A stretch of 64,000 bases of DNA from contig CM035360.1 in the NCBI GenBank assembly GCA_020137815.1, positions 3,044,578 through 3,108,577 on the forward strand, read 5' to 3'. The notes under the pieces were generated by a model. That model searched no databases. It saw only the letters and a list, made by a program, of their open reading frames with translations, and had not been told where the DNA came from. The DNA comes from Hormiphora californensis (Eukaryota; Ctenophora; Tentaculata; Cydippida; Pleurobrachiidae). Shown here in pieces: positions 10,825 to 25,000 of this stretch (position 1 is the stretch's first letter; the number at the start of each line of letters is the position of its first letter). Position numbers and translations under genes: made by a program.

Positions 10825-13002
10825 TCAACCTAAAAACTGGCGAATATCCCTAGTCCCTTTTCCACATTTCTGTTTCTTATCACTCAACCTCTTCATCAGT
10901 GCTTTAGTCTCTGCTTTATGGCAGATAGTACAGAGTGTCCTAAAGTTATCGATATCGCTCAAACCACCACCCTCGGCTACCGGTATGATGTGATCCGCCT
11001 GCCACAGCAGTCCTTCCCTCGGCTGTGTGAGAATGGCACTTTTCTGCTTATCTGAAAAATGAACGTTTTCGATCAGAAATTACAGAAGAAACAATATATT
11101 TTACATGTATCGTTCGACGACCGTTACTGACAATATGTATTGACTACCATTTCATGCATTTCACAAGTTAACCAACAAGTCTAGACCCATGGATAGTTAT
11201 CAACAGTGCAATGTTATCCAACAAGTCTAAAATTTAGACTTCTTAGACTCTAAATCAATTGTAATACAGTCGGACCCCGATTTAGTGGTACCCCGATTTA
11301 GTGGCACCCCGATTTAGTGGCAGGATTTTTTTACAGGAAAGCGCCAACTTCCTATATGGCTCACCCCGATTTAATGGACAAAACCCTTTCCCCCGACTGT
11401 ATACCTGTTAGATCACGAAGAGTAGTGCCATTAATCAGCTTCACCTTCTCTTCACTTCTCTCCAATACCTTCAACCTTCTCGCTAGCATGCTTGTATCCA
11501 GACCACACACCTAAAAGAGATAGAGAGATATTGGTTATGACGTTACTTCCCACCTAGAGAGAGTTGTTGTTCAAATAGTATAGACCAGGAGGGAAATATT
11601 GACCGTGAAGAACAATGATAGTGGATGGATTGAATCCTAAGGATCAGGAACCGACCGAATCAGGAAATACTGGTCCCTGATTGGCTAATAACCAGTCACG
11701 TGACCTAAATAACGAGTTCTGATTGGTTGTTTACTTGTGTCGGTCGGTTCCTGAGATAATCATATGTGCAGTTCAATTGTTGAATACTTGCCTGACAAAC
11801 GCCCAGTTCCAGATCAAACAGTATCTTCCTCACAAACTGAGCACTGGCCTTCACCCCGTAACTCTTGGAACACTCCAAGGAGCAAAATCTGCCCTGGAAT
11901 GGCAACTTTGACAGCTGGACATTGGAATTAAAGTCCAACTCCTCGACCCCGTTAAACTTGAGCTGAGAGCTAACAACACCAGAACATGTCATACAAAGTG
12001 GACTGCCATTCTCCGTGCTAAAGTTTTGTGTCATTTTTATCCGTTTGTTCTTCGCCTTGTAGGTCCGGGTCCGGGTTATGGAGGTGGTTGATTGGGAGGG
12101 TTGGTGAAGGGTTGGGGCGTGCCGGGTTGTTGTTGTCAGCCGGGAATTGTATAATGGAACGCACTTCATCATCAACACTGGATATCACCCTAAAGAGGTT
12201 AACGATAGCTTAGGAAATGTATAGAGATAGGAAAAGAGTTAAAAGGGTGCTTTTTCTTAAAGAGAAACAAGAACATCCCCAACCTAGCTACGAGATTGGT
12301 AACGAAGTTACCCCTCCCTTGCCGGCGCGGCGTGCGAAGCACGCCAAACGAGTGTGAGGTGTCTTCGATACCAAGCTACGAGAGGAAACCTAGAGGGAGA
12401 GATAGGGAGAGAGAGGTAGTACCTGTTGTATAGTTTTGATTGCGTTGCCTTGGTGATGGTTGACCACCGTTTTGCAAATGATCTTGCTGCTTTAAGGTAG
12501 CTGGTGCTGCTCAGTAGGAACGGGCAGGAGGAGACATCAGAACAGAGAATGTCATCAATCAAACAGTTTTCACCCAGGTACTCCCCTGGGATAAGTGAAC
12601 AAGTAGTTAATTAATTAATTAATTAACTAATTAACTAATTAGTTAACTAATTAACTAATTAGTTAACTAATTAGGTAATTAATAATAATTTGTGTCTGTT
12701 CGTCTTTGTGGATCTGCTCAACTTTGTGAGTTCGTGCGCATCTGTATGTTCGTCGATTTGTAACGTGAGTCAGTCCGTAATCCGTATTATATTCGTCATT
12801 GTAAAATTTTGAGATATAATATAATTCTTTAGGTACCACTGCTTGTACAACTTATAACACCCCCCAGTGTTATAAGTGAAAACTTGTAACACCCCCCAGT
12901 GTTATAAGTGAAAACTTATAACACTGGGAGGTGATACATGAAAACTTATAACACCGCTGCACTTAGAACTCCACCGTTAGAAAGATAAACGTGTACGAAC
13001 TC

Positions 13003-13069
<67 letters not shown>

Positions 13070-16000
13070 ATGTCACACTCTCACGCCGTTGCAGCACCGA
13101 GATCAAGATAACAGTTACGAACTCCCGGACCCACACATTCTTTATCTCTCTCACTCTCACTAATCTCTCACTCTCTTTACCTATCTCAGGCGTTATCTTA
13201 TCTTATACTGATTTCTCTGCCTGCTACCTTATCATGAATTTGTTCTAATTGTTACGCCCTAAAGTGTCTCTCACTCTTGTTTAAAAAATTTTACAATGCA
13301 ATTTTATTATGCCTGTTTTCGTTGTACCTGACGTCAACAATAATGTCCCAGATTCGTACACTTTTAGACCTCGCAGGCTCGGTCAAAAAGTAAAACTACA
13401 TCACTCGCAGGCTCGTGAGGTAGTTACACTTATTGCCACTCGCAGGCTCGTGCACTAAAGTACAAGAATCTGCCTCGACCTGTGGTCTCGGATCATTATT
13501 GTTGCACTTATAACACTCGACCTTCGGTCTCGTGTTATAAGTTTTCAGGTACAACTTATAGGCATAATAAAATCCTACAGTATAATGTGATTTCCAGGAA
13601 CCGACCGAATCAGGAAATACTGGTCCCTGATTGGCTGATAACCAGTCAAATGACCTAAATAACGAGATCTGATTGGTTATTTACTTGTGTCGGTTCCTAG
13701 TGATTTCTCACCTGCACCATCATAAAAGTAGAGGCGGTCGGTGAATGCACTAACAGAGAAGAGGATGGTATCCGTCCCCTCAAATAGGTCCTCATTGGAA
13801 TCCTCGCTAATATCACATTCTTCGCCTTGCTCGACCCTGTCAACATCACATTCTAATCCATTCTCTTGATTTTCTGCAACGACTTCAGTTTCCAAAACAG
13901 CCATCTCATCTGCTGCATTCCCGTTACTATCACCGGTTGCAGAGCCCATCAGGTTTGTATTAATAGAAGGCTCGACAGCAAGTAGCTCTACACTGGTCTC
14001 AAGGTTTTCTGTATCATCCTGCCCTGGATTTGCGAAATATTTAGATGAAGTTTCCTCGCCCGTGCAATGCCTCTTTGCTTGTCCTTCCTTCCCTTCCCGG
14101 CATTTCCTTTTTCCTTCTTTCTCAGATACTAAAACACCATCCTCCTCGTCACTCGAGATCACCAATATATTCCTAACAGCACCCTTCTTCTTCTTCTTTT
14201 CACCCTTCTCAGTGTTGGCCCTCCTTTTAAACATACTCAACCTGAGCCTGTCTCTCTTCTCCTCAGCCTGGCTGAGAACCAGGTCTGTCATTGTCTTAGC
14301 GGGGGTTACAAAGTCACGGTCCCCGGGGGATGCGAATAGTTTAGAGCTGCTAGGGCTGGATGAGAACAGTTTAGTTTGTCCTGGAGTCAGGGGTGTGGGG
14401 GAGTGAGCTCGTCGGATGGTGCCTGGTCGGGCAGGAGTACTGCTGCTGGTAGTGCCTGATGATGAGGTAACCTGGGAGGAGGGAGACTGTTCAATTTACA
14501 ATTATTGCGGCAATATCTCGAGTGGATCATTGCACTTATCATCACACAATCTACACGTCGAATCACCCCCTCCCCTCTGTATTGAATACCCAATTTGGTA
14601 GCGCGGCTACAGTGTAGGGGTGACTGCGTCACCAAATACCCAATTAATAGTTCGGATTTAAACAATATAAATTGTGTACCTGTTTGTTGTTTCCACAATA
14701 TATTTTGTACCTGTTTGCAGTTTCCACAATATATTTTGTACCTGTTTGTTGTTTCCACCACCCCTAACAGGTGTAACTCCACACGCCGCCAGTAGTTCCT
14801 TCACCCCCTCCCCGTTCTCTATCTCATCAGTTCTCATATCTCCTCCTTGAATACCTTCCAGCGCCTGTGCCACTACATCAACCTAAACATGGAAAATAAA
14901 CAGGAACCCTTTTCATTTTTCCAAAAAATAGGGAACAGGGTCATAAACGAGACCCAAAAATTGTGTTCAAACCCTTTTTATTTTTCAAAAAAGTTTGGAA
15001 CGGAAACAGGGTCGAGCAAGTCAAGGACAGTATACATAGTATTTCTATGTTTTACAATTATTGGTCTAAAGATACATGAAAAGTAGAATTAATTCAGCTA
15101 ACCTTGTTGTTGAGTTTCCTCCATAGCATTTCATCAATTGTTCCCAATCCAATCAGGTAGTACACATTCACCGCATTCTTCTGCGATATCCTGAAAGTAA
15201 AGTGTCAGTGTAGAAACTATAATATATAGTGTTTGGGCACGAGGTCCCCCTTTCTCTCTCTCCTGTGCTGCTGCTGTACTCTCGCGAGATAAGAGACGGA
15301 ACCGGGAACACCCTTCTCAAATATAGTATTAACTTGGGTAAATGCTTATGCATCCCCCAAGCCTGGCTCCACGGGGTGGGGGGGGGGCAACACTCTACTC
15401 TGCTCACCGGTGGGGGGGGGCACATCTCTCCTCCACTCCCCGGGTTTGATCAAAACAACACCTCAAATATATTATGTGAGCTCCTTCATTGTAGTGCTAG
15501 GATACAGGTCTGTACAAATGTGACACCTCCATCCCAAAGAAAAATAAAACGGAGAAGAAAAATATAAGTTAACCCCCAATAACCCGATTTATCGGGATAT
15601 ATCCTTTCCCCCGAGCATCCCTTTAAATCAGGGTCCGATTGTAAAAGTAAAACTAAAACTCAAACATTGGCAATTTTTTCAAAATAACAATTTATTTTTT
15701 AAACCAGCTTTTTGAAACTGTTCTTTAGCAATTGACTTTTTTTACTTTTTTTTTTCATTTTTCCTTTTTTTAATTAAAAACAACCCGATACCGATCGGAA
15801 TCACTGCCCAATGTAGTTCTCCAATCTGCATCCAAAACTAAAAGTCAAAACCTACGGCCAATATGACTCGGTGAACCAGCCTTTAACTTTTAGACATCGG
15901 CCTATCTATCAGGACTCCATATTTAATTCCACAGCCCTTAAGGGTTATTGTTTGTTCATATAGTTAAATGTTTATAGCTGCAGGGATATCTTGTTCAGCT

Positions 16001-19000
16001 GCAGTAAGAACTCATAAACTTTAGTTTGCAGAATTTCAGTGCGGCAGAAACGGTTTCACTGTTGTAGAGCAGAGGATTGATGACGGCATTTATGGGCATA
16101 ATGGTTAGAGAGAAAACCTGGTACCATGGTGACATATCAACCACCTCGGCGCCTGTGGAGGGCACAACAAATCAGAAACGGCATCCAGCAGCAGAAATCC
16201 GTGGCACAAACTAGCATAATTTTCCGGTTTAGCTTCGATGAAAGATTGCTTCCCTCCACAGAGTTGTTCCGTGTTACCAGAACCGCAATGACAGTGTGAC
16301 ACAGAGCCACAGTTAGGGCAAACGAATTGCAGGGAAATGTATGACCATACAAATTAGCTGGGATCATCTGGAAGGACAAAGAACTTGAACAAGCAAACCG
16401 GATCATTTCCATAGAAGGATAAATTCCTGTGCTGTATCCCACCGTTATCTGTAGTAAAAATCTGCTCACAATACTCCTGATCCTCGCCAGAGAGCCAGTT
16501 TCGGATTGGTAATCATCCTGGTGCCATGGTATCCCTGGATAATTGGTAGGAGCTTCTCTTTGTCATCACTCCCAGGAAGAGCTGAGCTGCATCTTCGTAT
16601 GTAATCCCATTAACAAAGCCATCCTCAAAGCTGGGTATGATCGGGGTAACACAAACTGACTGCCACGAAACTGATTGCGATCACCATAAGGAATACTTTC
16701 TTCTTGAACTTCTGGTCGATATCCTTGGACCTCCGGTATCGCAGACCACGTGTAGTTCCCTGGAGCTTGAAGAGGCTGACTACAGCCATAGAGAGAGACG
16801 TGATAGTGGTGCCTGTTGTGCTGACAATTCCGATAAATTACAGGCCAGCTGCTGACCCAAGCTAGTTGCTTCTCACAGAAACTATTTTGATAAGCCCAGT
16901 GAAAAGCTACCAGAATCAGTAGGTATGATGATGTAAGGAAGTCTCCTAGTGCAATGAGTGTGGAAAAAAACTCTGTTCACAAACGTACTGTCCGTCTTTG
17001 AAGGTTCATCCCAGAAGAGACTTTTAGAGATCTGGACTAAACTCAACACTGTCCCGATTACACCCATCAAAGTTGCACAAACCATGATTCCGGTATTTTC
17101 AATAGACCTTCGATGGCAAACACTGTTGCATTCGTCCGAAAAATCAGGACTGTCCCATCGCACATTTGACTAACCGCTACGTATCTACTGCTTTCGCTGC
17201 ATTTCACGCTATTTTCGCAATTCCCTTCGTCTGACCCATCCCCACAGTCATCCACCAAATCACAAACCTTGGAAAATGGTAAGCAGATGTAGTTGTTACA
17301 TGCAAAGAAGTATTGTGATAGCCGTATCTGTCTTTTGCTATCACAGTGACGCCGGTTGTGCAATGGAATACTGGGTATTCTTGATATTTCCACAAGATGA
17401 GTGCAGGATTGGTTTTTTCAGAGGACACTTTGTGTTATGACACTGGCCACTGCAACTTTTTAAGACATACTGTTTACCAAAGAAGTAGCGGCAATCACTT
17501 TGAAGTTGAGAGACAGTCAGTCGAGTTGTGAGAGTTTTACCTTCAAACTCATGAAATGGATGAATGAAATCCTTTTCAGTACATCCGTCGCCGATCAGTT
17601 CTCTTAATGCTTCCAATCCTTTTTGGCACCATCCACTCCGTATTATTCGATCGTTACCTTTAACAGTTCGGTAAAAGCAGATCTAGTCACGCGTATGGGA
17701 GTTCTGGCAGGCTTTTCCTCCGCACGTTGCCGCAGTTGCACAAACTTCTTCCAGCTCCAGATATTCCAATGCCTCCTCGGTCGACACAAGAAGACATCGC
17801 TACATTTCCATCTCTCTGGATCCTGTTTGTTGATCCTGTTCCAACCTCTCCCAGCTGAATCTCATCGTGTCCTCCACACAATCAACCATGCCGTCCTGAA
17901 CCCAATCGTAGGAATGGGTAGTAAAGATGTTACCTGAGTCATCCTCCGTTCACACTTTGTCTAGTGAGCCTGCTACATGCACCAAGTTTCTCATCCGCAC
18001 CTGAGTTGCAGTCACTATGACCGTCACAAGTCGGTGTTGTGAACGCGACAATGACGATCAGTTGTAAAACACTTTCCATCTAGTTTGTCATCGCACAGGA
18101 TGGCATCTTTAACACACAGGATGTGGGTTGAAATGTCGTGGGAATCCATCTACCATGCATTCCCGCTACAAACCCCGAGTAGGAACAGTTGGTCTGATCA
18201 AGCCACTAGTACAGTACGGTTGGTACTGTCTGTTGCCGGCGGCAAGGAAACTCCTACCATTCTAATGACGTTGTAAATAAAAAACAACGAGTACGGTTGT
18301 TTAGCGGAAACTTGAAGTCGTCTTTCTCTGGACAAGTTTTTTCAAACTGCATCAGTTCCTTAATTTTATCGTCTGTAAAAAAGACAGTAGGGGAAAGATA
18401 CCCGATTCTGTGATGACACCATATGACAACCCATTACAATCCAACTCATCAATACACCTCCAATTAACATTGAAGGTCTTCAAATCCATAATCACACTTC
18501 CCGTCGCACACAAGATTGGGGCGAATAGGGAAGCTGACATTTGGAAAGCGAGGTACGGTGTAACTGTAATTAGAATCCAGTCGCTGATCCTCAGGGCAGT
18601 ATTGCTCATCTGTAAACTGATAGGCGTGTTCCTTAGCATTCCAACACAAGCGACCACACACAGGAGGAGAATCAAACAGCCGGATCCTGAAACCTTTGTA
18701 CGGAAGCAGTTTCTGAAACAGAAACCTAGCTATGCAAGCTTGATAGCCTGCGGAGTCGTGTGGGCAGAGCCGTGTCACCAAGTTAATTTTACCACGAAGT
18801 GCAAATAAATATCGTGAGAACGCTCCGAAGGTGAGGTTTGAGTTGGGGCACTGGAATGTTTCAACCCCTGCTTCAAACGAGCATGACTTAGCGAGAAATG
18901 GACCGGTTTCTTTTATGTTGCAGTTGTTGTAGATGTGACAGTTAATATGAATCACACAATGACCAATTATAGTCAGCACTAGCAGATAAAACCGCCACAT

Positions 19001-22000
19001 TTGTAACCATGTAGAAGTCAGGTCATATTGATAATAGTGTGTACTAAAAAATAAACAGTAGAATGAGGTTTAACAAAGTCCAAATTTTTAATTAAGCGGC
19101 AGGCCGCTGCACATCAAAATGCAGCGCATGAAATTTATTTCCGGTTCCTGATAAGATAGAGACTCGTCATTGGTCGCATTGGAAAGATTTTTTTTTCTTT
19201 CTAACGCGACCAGGATCTTATCAGGAACCGGAGATATGGCCAATTTATTGTGAAAAAGTTAAAACGGGAACATTTATAAATCATAACGAGCTCATAGGGC
19301 TCCACCAACAGGGTAAAAACCCGCGGTTACAGGCGGCACCCTCAGGACACACTTAACAGTCTTATAAAATTACTATACGGTAATTTTGTAAAATACACAC
19401 AGAAACACAAGTCCATGAAAATCTCTCAGCCCGTGCTGTCTCCCAAACACTGCCATCGTGTACACCGAAGAGTTGGGCAGGCGAGGGTGAGTTGACGAGT
19501 TGACGAAGATGTGTTGCAGCTGGTATGCCGCAGGATACAGGTAGAGGTCAAAACCACTGAGCGCATGTATATGGAGGAATAACATAGGGGGGGGGGGGGT
19601 AAATAGAAATTAAACCTAGTCACCAAGAGAGTTGAAAATGTGGCATTTGAAACGTAACAAAAGCTATCATACGAAGTAGCTTGTCTAATCTCATATGGGA
19701 TAGAATTCCATGCTTTAACAGATCGGTAGAAAAAACTGTCACGGAAAGTACTGGTGCAAGGGTCAACAGTACACTTGATAGTTGTAGTATCGACCCCGTC
19801 AACAATATCTTTATTCAGTCTAGACCTGTATGAGTAATCCGTAGGGAGAATCACTGCGCTGGCAAGCGCAAAGGTGACCATCCCCTCCCAGCCGCGCGTG
19901 CCAGAATGCAGTAATAACTTTCGTTTGTTTTTAGCCAAAAATGGCATTTTGCGACGCCCATAGCGAGACTCCCACTGCACCAATCAGTCTGAAATTTGGT
20001 ATACAGTGTCACATAGCCTAGATCTACTGTAGTTTAAAAGGGCAAGTCTCTATCTTATTTAGTTTTAGAGATATGGCATCGTGAAAAAAGCAATAAGTGT
20101 CCCGGGTCTATCTATCTATGTATCTATGAATCTAATCTCGCTATAATGCAATGCTCCTTCAATTTATTTGTTGTAGAGCTCTCTTGTGGATCTGAGGACA
20201 CGTACGACATCTGGTTTTGAGGAACAATGATCAAAATGGAATACAGATTACACACTCCAAGAAAGGGAAATGGTTGACGTACTTTGAAACTGGGGAATCT
20301 AGAGGTCCAAGATACGAAGATGTGACGTGAAATGGAGCTACTAATTCTAACTAGGAACGTTTGACTGACTGGTTTTATGAAGGAGTCATACTTTATCACA
20401 ATTCATTCTCATTTTGATCTTTGTCTACTGATGATTGGTGCCTCCTCGTGGGGCACCATGAAACATGTGTATAGACCTTAAAAACTGCTGTTGTTTTTAA
20501 TTTGTATATCTATGAATCTATGTATCTATGGATAGACGCTGTTTTACCAAATTTATAATCGTTTTTGAGAGAAAACGACATAAGATAGACACTTCTCGTT
20601 TGTTGCATTCGAAAGATAATCGTTTGAATTGTGTAGACGAATAGTTTTCATATTCTAGGTCCAACCAGAACGTCTTAACAAACTGTCATAAAGATAAGAC
20701 ATTTTCAAATCAACCAAATTTCTTTGAGCTCAATTTACACCTGAAGACGGCTTCTGATTGAGAAACGGAGACCACACAGATAATCGTCTAACTTTCAGAA
20801 ACTATACCGCGAATTTGTGAAACTCTAGGTCTAAGGTCTCAAATCGCGTCTGAAGTGTTAAGACTGTATGAAAATAGATATGACGATAGTACGTTTTTCA
20901 CCATAGCGACCTCAAATCTAGTCCAATCGATCTCAAACTTGGTCAGCCTATTTATCTAGATGAGCATAATAATAATACTCCCTGGCATGACGTTATAACG
21001 TCGTGACGTCACGCTATGACGTCACAATGACGTCAAAATTGAAATTTTCTTGTACTTTAGCGATTCCTGAGGTCTTTACACGTTCTGCTACGTCTAGACA
21101 TGTCTTACATCGTATTTCACATCAGAAAATACCAAAAATATACCCCAATTATGCCAAAAACTAACAGAAATTAGTTGGCTGGAAAGGTGACCACTTTTGT
21201 TGTCAAACTGACACCTTTGCCCGGCCCGGGTTACGGATATCATCGATTGGGTAAATCAGGGGGTAAATCAGGAATTTTGAGAAAGAGATATAGGGAGGAA
21301 GAGTGATAGAGAGAGAGATAGAGAGAGCTAAAGAGATAGAAATCAGAGAGGGAAAAATAATGATGAAACCCGGAGAGGGCCAAGGTGTCAGTTTGACAAC
21401 AAAAGTGGTCACCTTTCCAGCCAACTAATTTCTGTTAGTTTTTGGCATATATAACAAATATAACCCGGGAGGCCGTACGGAGCTAGGCCATGGATAATCT
21501 TGAATAAAAGTTTCATATCGTTGAAATAAAATTGCTCACGAATGGGTAAAATACGAAGAGTCACTAGTTTATCGTAATAATCACGCTCACTCCAATTATC
21601 AAGGGGCTAACACCATACACCCACTTAATGCATCTTTTTTGAGCAGCCTCCAGATCATTGAGAACACCCACGTGGTGTGGGGTCCAGATTGGAGAGCAGT
21701 GCTCAAAAAATGAGCGCACCAGGGTAACATAGAGGGTACGTTTTTGGTGTGGGTTTACAATCATATACATAGTTCTACGTAATAAGTTAAACTGTCAGTA
21801 AACTTACCAAGAATGTACTGACAATGGTACCTCCAGTCGAGATCCCGGCATACATAGATACCGAGATCTCGCTGAATATCCACATTATCGAGCACAACTC
21901 CGCAAGTTTGTAGGAGTAAAGATAGAAAGGTAGGCTGACTCCAAGTGGCAACCAATAGCTCGTTCGGGTAGAGACTACCTTACACTTACCGGGTGAAACA

Positions 22001-25000
22001 CATCTTATTGGCAACTGCCCAAGATTGTAGACAATCTACTGTGAACTGCAAATCCAAGTGTTCCTGCAGGCAGGCAACCTTACTCCATACTTTCAGGTCA
22101 TCTGCATACAACAGCATTTTGGTGTTACCTACGAGGCACTCAGTGATGTCGTCAATAAACATAACAAATAGAAGCGGCCCTAGACAAACTACCCTGGGGA
22201 ACACCACTAAGAACAGAGAGAAAAGAAGAAAAACACCCTCCTACAACCACTCTTTGAGTTCTACCCATGTTGTTGTTGTTGTTGTATGCGCCTCCGCTTC
22301 CAATCCTCTACTTGTGATTTTATCCCGTCAGGTAGCCAGTTCCTCACGCCCGAGAAGGACGGAGCTCAGGTTCCAGAGTTTCCTCTTTCCCCGGAGATGT
22401 TTTTCCTCGTCTTATGTCATGGTTTTGGAGATAAGGGTGGAATCGTCTCCATAACTATCTTAACAGGTCCATGAAGAGGACCGCACCAGCACTGTTTTCA
22501 CATTGTGCCAGTCTCGGATATCTCCAGCGACCCTTGGTGAGTGGCATCTCAGCATTGATCGCTCTAGATGTGGCCTTGGCTAGGACAATTCGGACGCTCC
22601 ATTGACTATGGCACCTTTGTAGATTTTGCGCTGCCAACCTCTGATTTGTAATCAGTACTCCATGTGGGTTCATGGAACATCACTTTTTGTTCGTGATGCA
22701 GATGCAGCGTCCGGCCGTTCATGGGGTAGTTTAGGGCAGGTTCCTTCCCAATTAACGGAACTCTGGCGTGTGAAATGTTTAGTGGGTTAGGTATCTATGT
22801 GCGTCACTCATAGAAATTTGTTTTGTAGCATGGGATAGTGTGTTTGTTCTGTTTGTTGATCAGGTTTTTGTGGAGGCTTGTTTGTTGGTAGAGAATGATG
22901 ATGTTGTGTTGTTACCTTCATCGTTTGGGGGGTAATCGCCATTTGGGATCTCCTACGCTTCTCATGGACTTTTGAAGAAGCGTAGGTAGTAGCGAGGCTA
23001 CTGGTTTGTGTAGTTTCTCCTGTTGGGCTACGGAAACACCCCTTGAGTTTATCGACCTCGGCGTGGGAATTTTGCCGAGAGTCGGTGGTAGCTAACCAGT
23101 TATGACCTAGCTTGTTAGACCTTTTATACCTGTCAGAGGCTAGGTGGACAGAAGGTAGAGGAAGGCCAGTTGAGATTAGACCTCCTCCAGCCTGGACTTT
23201 TGCTGAGAGACGGTTTTGGCCGGTATTTAGCCATCTACTTTGGCCCAGTGCACAAGGCTGGGGAGATGGGTGTAATACCGGCCGGGGGTATCTCTATTCA
23301 GAGAGAGATGAGTCATGAGCGGATTAGAGAAAGGAAGAGAGAAAACACACCACCCAAGGAGGGCAGCTCTGTTTCCTTGGAGTGGTATGTGAGATGCTCC
23401 AGGTAGTTCAAGAGCTTCATGGTTTACCCCGGGGTATGCCGGGTCACCCCTGAAGATTCCCTGCCTGGTCTGTAGGACACTATTGCTATCTAAAAAAATA
23501 GACATTAGCCGCGGCCTGCATCTCAAGGGCGTGGGAAGGAATCTCACCCTCCAAGTTCTACCCATAAGATACACCCTGATTAATCCCAGAAGAAGAATAA
23601 TTCCACTATATTAACCTTTTGGGTATTTGCAAGATCGGGGCACCGGGGGCCAATTAACGAATTTAGTGAGTGGCGGCCTGTCACTTAAATAAAAAATTCG
23701 ACTACATATATTGTTATTTTCTAATCCTCTAAAATATTTGTCGCGGGGTGCGGTAAAGAGGGTCGAGCAAGGCAATAAAAAGCCCTCATGCTTGCGGCTA
23801 TATAATCCTATTGAGTCAATGTGTATTATATTGACTGTATCACAATAAAGCAACATCACAATACATTTGGGGGGCTCTCAATTCTATCGGAGTGCTACTT
23901 TGAACTTTGAAACTTAATTCTTCGCTCCGGTAGAAAAATAAAAGGAATGTATTATATACAGATCTATCGTGCCATATGCGTCAACCATTATATTATCCAC
24001 CTATAACATAAAAAGAGTTTGAGGAATACACGCACACAAGATTTTTTGTATTTTCTCCGTACCGGGGTGCCGAAACTCTTAATTAAACCTCTCATTCATA
24101 TCGCAAAGGATGATTGGTGGCGCCGTCACCTCTCTACAACTCAGCCCGCAGGCCGCGGGAGTTGTAAGGGTGACTGCTACTAAAAAGGAGGAGATAATGA
24201 AGTTTTAATCCGGCTACCAGGGGCTGAAAAACTATCTTAAGTCAGATTTTGTGAAGTTGTCATGTCACCCCAACCAAACGTCGAATTTTGTGATATTTTT
24301 CACTTATTAACGTGCACACCACACGTTAACATGTGATAGGCGTGCAAAAAAAACGAGCACACGAGAGGGAGGGAGGGGGGTTACAACTTTATCCTTCCCT
24401 AAAATCTCACTCGACAGTTACCTGTGTACTCTATCTCATGTCACTCGACAACCCAGTTACCTGTGTACTCTATCCTCGGCCTGTTGCAGAACACCTGGTG
24501 ACCAATGGAGCTCACAGAATACCACCACGCTCGCTGCAGTAAGGGTGAGACCCACCCCTGCCGCCTGAATCCCGAGTAGGGCCACCCTGCAACTCTCACT
24601 GTTCTGAAAGACATAGTTGTTATCAAAATGGAAGGAGATCTTCTGAAAGACATAGTTGTTATCAAAATGGAAGGAGATCTTCCCATGTGATATTGGGCAG
24701 GGGCGACCCACAATTTTCAGCTCCTGATCAGTAGAGCTAGGACAGTCGGGCCCTGGGGTCTGAGGAACAATATTAACAGTATGAACGGAGTGTGATTTTA
24801 ATGAACAGTCACCTCAGGTTCCTATACAAACCTGGAATGTAGTGACGTGTTGTTGTTCCTATACAAACCTGGGAATGTAGTGACGTGTTGTTGTCGTTGT
24901 GCCGCCCCCACACTCCCATCTATCCGCATGTACCCGGTACGAGATGCTATCAGCTCTCTTTCCACTGCATCCAACATGGCTATGTGATGAGCAAATACCA

